This document shows, piece after piece, positions 5,684-5,910 of a stretch of DNA of 5,910 nucleotides. Numbering within the stretch: the stretch's first letter is position 1; every line of letters begins with the position of its first letter. Below the pieces are notes generated by a model that was not told where the DNA came from, did not search any database, and saw only the letters and a list, made by a program, of their open reading frames with translations. Source of the DNA: Ruminococcaceae bacterium UBA1767 (GTDB taxonomy: Bacteria > Bacillota > Clostridia > Oscillospirales > Acutalibacteraceae); assembly GCA_002315505.1 (NCBI GenBank), contig DCGX01000043.1:1-5910 (forward strand). Reading direction: 5' to 3'. The translations under genes and the position numbers were made by a program.

Positions 5684-5835
5684 TGGTTGCGGGGGTGGGA
5701 CTTGAACCTCACGGTCTTGCATTTTCGTTGCGACGAAAATGCTGCGGTCGGTTCGACGGCTCTGACAGTCCACCGGACTGTCATTCACTACCGTCTCACC
5801 CTCCGTGTTATCATAACCCGTCAATCGTGAGGTTC
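5684..5835 (-). ncRNA. Candidate structured RNA with a tRNA-like 3' end
   Basis: Read on the minus strand, the end (5706-5684) is TTCAAGT, CCCAC, CCCCGCA, A, CCA. That is a T loop, T-stem 3' strand, acceptor strand, discriminator and CCA as in a tRNA, with the A before the discriminator recalling initiator tRNA. The T-stem 5' strand is GTGAGG, pairing with CCCAC only if one A bulges. There is no D arm or anticodon arm. Instead strong helices occur: 5719-5728/5733-5742 (10 bp, 4-nt loop), 5763-5771/5775-5783 (9 bp, 3-nt loop) nested in 5755-5759/5791-5795, and a closing 10-bp stem 5704-5713/5826-5835. A terminator follows. It is not an ordinary tRNA. It could be a tRNA-derived mobile element, an attachment-site remnant or a small RNA. 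No promoter is identified. Confidence 0.45.
5816..5833. repeat. 18-bp direct repeat, right copy
   Basis: Exact match to 5615-5632. Its last eight bases are also part of the 10-bp arm CGTGAGGTTC (5826-5835), whose reverse complement GAACCTCACG lies at 5704-5713. The repeat boundary and the RNA-like stem therefore overlap. Confidence 0.85.
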
Positions 5836-5847
5836 GGTTTGATGGAT

Positions 5848-5880
5848 AAAAAGAAAAGCAGACACCAAAATGTCTGCTTT
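5848..5880 (-). terminator. Rho-independent terminator for a gene to the right of the window
   Basis: AAAGCAGACA (5855-5864) pairs perfectly with TGTCTGCTTT (5871-5880) around CCAAAA. On the minus strand it is followed by TTTTCTTTTT. It would end a minus-strand transcript arriving from beyond 5910. Its sequence is nearly the same as the terminator at 4491-4516, which suggests the two were copied together with the 122-bp repeats. Positions 5886-5910 are too short to assign. Confidence 0.7.
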
Positions 5881-5910
5881 CTTTGTTGCGTAATAACTAC
5901 GGCATTGATA

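Noticed and set aside
5684..5807. A complete tRNA gene on the minus strand
   Set aside because: Only the T loop, acceptor 3' strand and CCA are convincing. D and anticodon arms are absent, the T-stem needs a bulge, and the candidate 5' acceptor strand has extra A-C mismatches.
5388..5824. Short minus-strand open frames over the right repeat and the hairpin segment
   Set aside because: They run through strong hairpins, a terminator and the tRNA-like end, with no ribosome binding site. Non-coding explanations fit better.
4319..5833. CRISPR array
   Set aside because: Repeats occur only two or three times with unequal, gene-sized spacing, and no cas gene is present.

Overview
The window looks like chromosomal DNA of a low- to moderate-G+C Gram-positive bacterium, most likely a Clostridia member (gut Ruminococcaceae/Oscillospirales-like). 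This is inferred from strong AGGAGG-type ribosome binding sites, sigma-A style promoters, hairpin-plus-T terminators, TTG/GTG starts and the protein flavour. No marker gene fixes the taxon. Every convincing gene lies on the minus strand.

Positions 31-4093 hold a complete polyamine ABC transporter operon, transcribed right to left as potA-potB-potC-potD: ATPase, two permeases and the extracellular substrate-binding protein. A TTGACT-17 nt-TATATT promoter sits about 30 nt upstream of potA. The genes are 3 nt apart or overlap by ATGA, and a hairpin terminator follows potD directly. PotA hydrolyses ATP to power uptake through PotB/PotC of spermidine or putrescine delivered by PotD. PotD is unusual: it has a cleavable-type signal peptide without a lipobox and a C-terminal transmembrane helix with a basic tail, suggesting membrane anchoring by protein rather than by lipid.

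Positions 4029-4544 and 5310-5910 are repeat-rich non-coding DNA on both sides of one gene (4545-5309). That gene encodes an XRE-family helix-turn-helix protein fused to a CQCCGMPL-type zinc ribbon and an unassigned C-terminal domain. It has its own extended -10 promoter, a palindrome over the -35 region and a terminator. It is probably independent of the pot operon.

The repeat region is the least explained part. A 122-bp element occurs twice in direct orientation (4319-4440 and 5442-5563, 110/122 identical, no gaps). Each copy is followed by a CCCGTCAAT box and then a nearly identical terminator hairpin (29/32 identical). The right-hand unit differs by a 201-bp period bounded by perfect 18-bp direct repeats. 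Inside it lie a tRNA 3'-end-like sequence ending in CCA, three strong helices and a second terminator. This looks like a small structured element, possibly tRNA-derived, inserted into or duplicated within an older repeat unit.
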